DNA of 64,000 bases from Candidatus Methylobacter oryzae. Its GTDB lineage: Bacteria; Pseudomonadota; Gammaproteobacteria; Methylococcales; Methylomonadaceae. The position numbers were made by a program, and so were the translations under genes. The stretch lies in the NCBI RefSeq assembly GCF_003994235.2, contig NZ_RYFG02000120.1:124001-188000 (forward strand). Reading direction: 5' to 3'. Under the pieces are notes generated by a model. The model worked only from the letters and a program-made list of their open reading frames with translations, did no database searches and was not told the origin of the DNA. Positions 61,635-64,000 of this stretch are shown piece by piece. Numbering within the stretch: the first letter of the stretch is position 1; every line of letters begins with the position of its first letter.

Positions 61635-64000
61635 ATGAGCATCTCAAAAGCAGAAATTTTGCAGCAGGTAAAAAGCCGGCAATTGACTCCTGAAGCGGGT
61701 CTTAAGCTTTACCGCGAACTGGAACAAGCCGAACTTGACGCCGAGGCTTTAAAAGCGGACGCCGCTGTAAAAGTGCCGCTTGCCGATGCCGAGCATTCCG
61801 CTACGACCGAAGGGCCGGCAGCGCCGGAGATTGCCGTGATCGGCATGTCGGTGCGGATTCCGGGCGCTCAAAATCTGCAACAAATGTGGACGATGCTGAG
61901 CGCGGGCAAGGATGCGGTCGGCGAAGTCCCGCTGTCGCGCTGGGCGCAAGACGACGGGGAAGGCCGGACCGGCCGCGGGAAAAAGTGGGGCGCTTTTTTA
62001 ACCGATATCGACTGCTTCGATCCGCTGTTTTTTGAAATTTCTCCTAAAGAAGCCGAGCAAATGGACCCGCAGCAGCGCTTGTTGTTGCAGGAAAGCTGGA
62101 AAGCGTTTGAAGATGCCGGTTATTCCGCGGAGTCCTTGAATCAAAAGTCCTGCTGCGTTTTTATCGGTTGCACTCAAGGCGATTATTTAAGCGAAACCTC
62201 CACTAGCGACATCAATCCCCACTCGCTAACGGGCCGTAGCGTTTCGGCAATAGCCGCCCGCATTTCATATTTTTTCAATCTGCGCGGTCCGAGCATCGTG
62301 TTCAACACCGCCTGTTCATCGTCGTTGACCGCATTGGTGATGGCCTGCGAACGGCTGCGCAGCGGCAGTTCCGAAATAGGCTTGGTCGGCGGCATTTCGC
62401 TGATGAGCACGCAAATAGCGCATACCACGATGGACAAGGTTGGGATGATTTCTCCCGACGGAAAATGCCGTAGTTTCGACAAGGACGCGAACGGCATCGT
62501 TCCCGGCGAAGCCGTCGGCGTCGTTATTTTGAAGCGGCTGGGCGATGCGTTGCGCGACGGCGATCCTATCCATGGCGTCATTCGCGGCTACGGAGTCAAT
62601 CACGACGGCAAGACCAACGGCCTGACCGCGCCCAGCGGCCCGGCGCAAACCGCGTTGCTGCGGGATATTTACCAAAATTTCCGCATCGACCCGAATACGA
62701 TCAATTATATCGAAGCGCACGGTACCGGCACCAAATTGGGCGATCCTATCGAAGTGCATGCGTTAACGGACGCCTTTGCCGACTACCGGGTGGCTGAGCG
62801 CCAGTGCGCGATCGGTTCGATCAAAACCAATATCGGACATGCGCTGGAAGCCGCCGGCTTGATGGGCTTGATCAAGGTTTTGCTGTGCTTGCAGCAGCAA
62901 AAGCTGGTGCCTTCGTTGCATTTCAACCAAGCCAACGAGCATATCGCCTTTGCCGGCAGCCCTTTTTACGTCAATACCCAATTGCAGGATTGGCCGCGCA
63001 TCGCCGGGCGTCCGCTTCGGGCGGGAGTCAGCGCGTTCGGGATGAGTGGCACCAACGCCCATGTGGTGGTTGAAGAGCCGCCGCTACGAAACACGGCCGC
63101 CGCATCGGCGAGCGGGCATTTACCTTACCTGGTCGTGCTGTCGGCAAAAACGCCGGAAGCATTGGCGCAACGCGTTCAGGATTTAGAACAGTGGCTGGAC
63201 GCGCACCGGCACGATGAGGCGTTCTCGTTGGCCGATGTCGCTTACACGCTACAGGCGGGTAGAAGCCATTTTGCTTACCGGGAAGCTATCGTGGCGCGTA
63301 ATGTCGAGGAATTAAAAAAACGGCTATCGCAATTGCAAAAACAGGGCGTCAATACGGTCGAGCTGGTGCAACAGCCTGCCGCCGTCAGGGAGGCGAAAAA
63401 GTCGGTCGAACAGGACTTGCGCAGCCTAGCCCAGCGGGCAACAGAATCAAGCCAGGTTATGCGCATCTTTGAATCGCTGGCCGGTTTTTACAAGCAGGGA
63501 ATAGCGCTTGATTGGCTGCAACTGTACCCGGATCGCACACCCCGGCGCATCGCCTTGCCGAGTTACCCGTTTGCGGAACAGCGTTATTGGCTTCATGGCG
63601 CGGAAAAGGATCCCGGCGCATGCGGACATAGTGAGCGCCTGCATCCGCTGCTGCACCGGAATACCTCGGATTTATCCGAACAGCGCTATACCTCGCTGTT
63701 TACAGGCGACGAGTTCTTTCTGGCCGACCATCGGGTTCGCGGCGAAGAGCAAATATTGCAAAAGGTATTGCCCGGCGTGGTTTACCTGGAAATGGCCAGG
63801 GCGGCGGTGCTAGCCGCTAGCGGCCGTAAAACCGGCAGCGAAACCCGCATCCTGTTCACAGACGTTGCCTGGATTCAGCCCATTTATATCGATCAAGCGC
63901 GGGAAGTTCACTGCCGATTATACGAACAGGCGGATAGCCGGATTCGTTATGAAATTTATACAAAAAACGGCGGCGAACCGGAAACCGTTGCCGTTCATGC
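61635..64000 (+). CDS. Trans-AT polyketide synthase 3, N-terminal part (runs off the window)
   Basis: Open frame from ATG 61635 to the window end (about 788 codons). SD AAGGA lies just upstream. The N-terminal helix region (MSISKAEILQQVKSRQLTPE, then AGLKLYRELEQAEL) is a docking segment that can pair with the helical tail of PKS 2. KS9 covers residues about 67-480, with NTACSSS, EAHGTGT and NIGHA all intact. After the usual KS linker (IDWLQ-like LDWLQLYPD, RIALPSYPFAEQRYW) a dehydratase domain begins at about residue 670. It has HRVRGEEQILQKVLPG, whose spacing between His and Pro is longer than the usual HxxxGxxxxP. Later domains are outside the window. This shows the assembly line continues beyond base 64000, where the trans-AT and release enzyme may lie. 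Confidence 0.9.
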   Translation, partial: MSISKAEILQQVKSRQLTPEAGLKLYRELEQAELDAEALKADAAVKVPLADAEHSATTEGPAAPEIAVIGMSVRIPGAQNLQQMWTMLSAGKDAVGEVPLSRWAQDDGEGRTGRGKKWGAFLTDIDCFDPLFFEISPKEAEQMDPQQRLLLQESWKAFEDAGYSAESLNQKSCCVFIGCTQGDYLSETSTSDINPHSLTGRSVSAIAARISYFFNLRGPSIVFNTACSSSLTALVMACERLRSGSSEIGLVGGISLMSTQIAHTTMDKVGMISPDGKCRSFDKDANGIVPGEAVGVVILKRLGDALRDGDPIHGVIRGYGVNHDGKTNGLTAPSGPAQTALLRDIYQNFRIDPNTINYIEAHGTGTKLGDPIEVHALTDAFADYRVAERQCAIGSIKTNIGHALEAAGLMGLIKVLLCLQQQKLVPSLHFNQANEHIAFAGSPFYVNTQLQDWPRIAGRPLRAGVSAFGMSGTNAHVVVEEPPLRNTAAASASGHLPYLVVLSAKTPEALAQRVQDLEQWLDAHRHDEAFSLADVAYTLQAGRSHFAYREAIVARNVEELKKRLSQLQKQGVNTVELVQQPAAVREAKKSVEQDLRSLAQRATESSQVMRIFESLAGFYKQGIALDWLQLYPDRTPRRIALPSYPFAEQRYWLHGAEKDPGACGHSERLHPLLHRNTSDLSEQRYTSLFTGDEFFLADHRVRGEEQILQKVLPGVVYLEMARAAVLAASGRKTGSETRILFTDVAWIQPIYIDQAREVHCRLYEQADSRIRYEIYTKNGGEPETVAVH

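Overview
The window looks like chromosomal DNA of a gammaproteobacterium. The smc-zipA-ligA order, the short QueF, CysM, and the divergent rppH/HAD pair all fit. A methanotroph-type Methylococcales genome is plausible from overall gene style and repeat load, but this is inference: no methane-oxidation gene is present. No rRNA, tRNA or CRISPR array was recognised.

Left part (1-7.5 kb): housekeeping genes. These are a partial phosphatidylserine decarboxylase, an orphan FlhB-C-terminal-like protein and queF on the minus strand, then smc, zipA and an NAD-dependent DNA ligase on the plus strand. From 7.5 to 11.4 kb lies an accessory patch: a HEPN-like protein, a decayed nucleotidyltransferase antitoxin, a ParE/ParD-like toxin-antitoxin pair, an XRE regulator with a divergent small gene, small orphans and many palindromic repeats. 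From 11.6 to 17.4 kb a GltD-like Fe-S flavoprotein and a NifJ-type pyruvate:ferredoxin oxidoreductase form a redox pair, separated by a GxxExxY cassette. From 17.5 to 22.2 kb come rppH, a HAD phosphatase, cysM and an AsmA/YdbH-like envelope protein.

Right part (22.3-64 kb): a trans-acyltransferase polyketide synthase (PKS) locus. A Sfp-type phosphopantetheinyl transferase overlaps a P1-type ATPase gene on the minus strand. After a 750-base AT-rich spacer come two giant PKS genes (about 6.3k and 5.0k residues) with a 4-base overlap, a PhyH-type dioxygenase, and a third PKS gene running off the window. Nine ketosynthases are visible, four C-methyltransferases, ketoreductases, dehydratases and tandem carrier proteins. 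No functional AT domain is present, so the acyltransferase must act in trans from elsewhere. A flavin monooxygenase domain ends the first megasynthase and its carrier protein opens the second. This is the arrangement expected for Baeyer-Villiger oxygen insertion into the polyketide backbone. The next ketosynthase has lost a catalytic histidine.

A second theme is repeat invasion of genes. A 54-base two-hairpin element, 18 codons long and open in one frame, occurs singly and in tandem between genes. It has disrupted a GxxExxY gene and sits in frame inside the PKS before the monooxygenase domain. A 103-base palindromic element lies in frame between two nearly identical PKS carrier proteins. A related one, itself carrying a MITE-like insertion, lies between a duplicated start and the intact copy of the PhyH gene.
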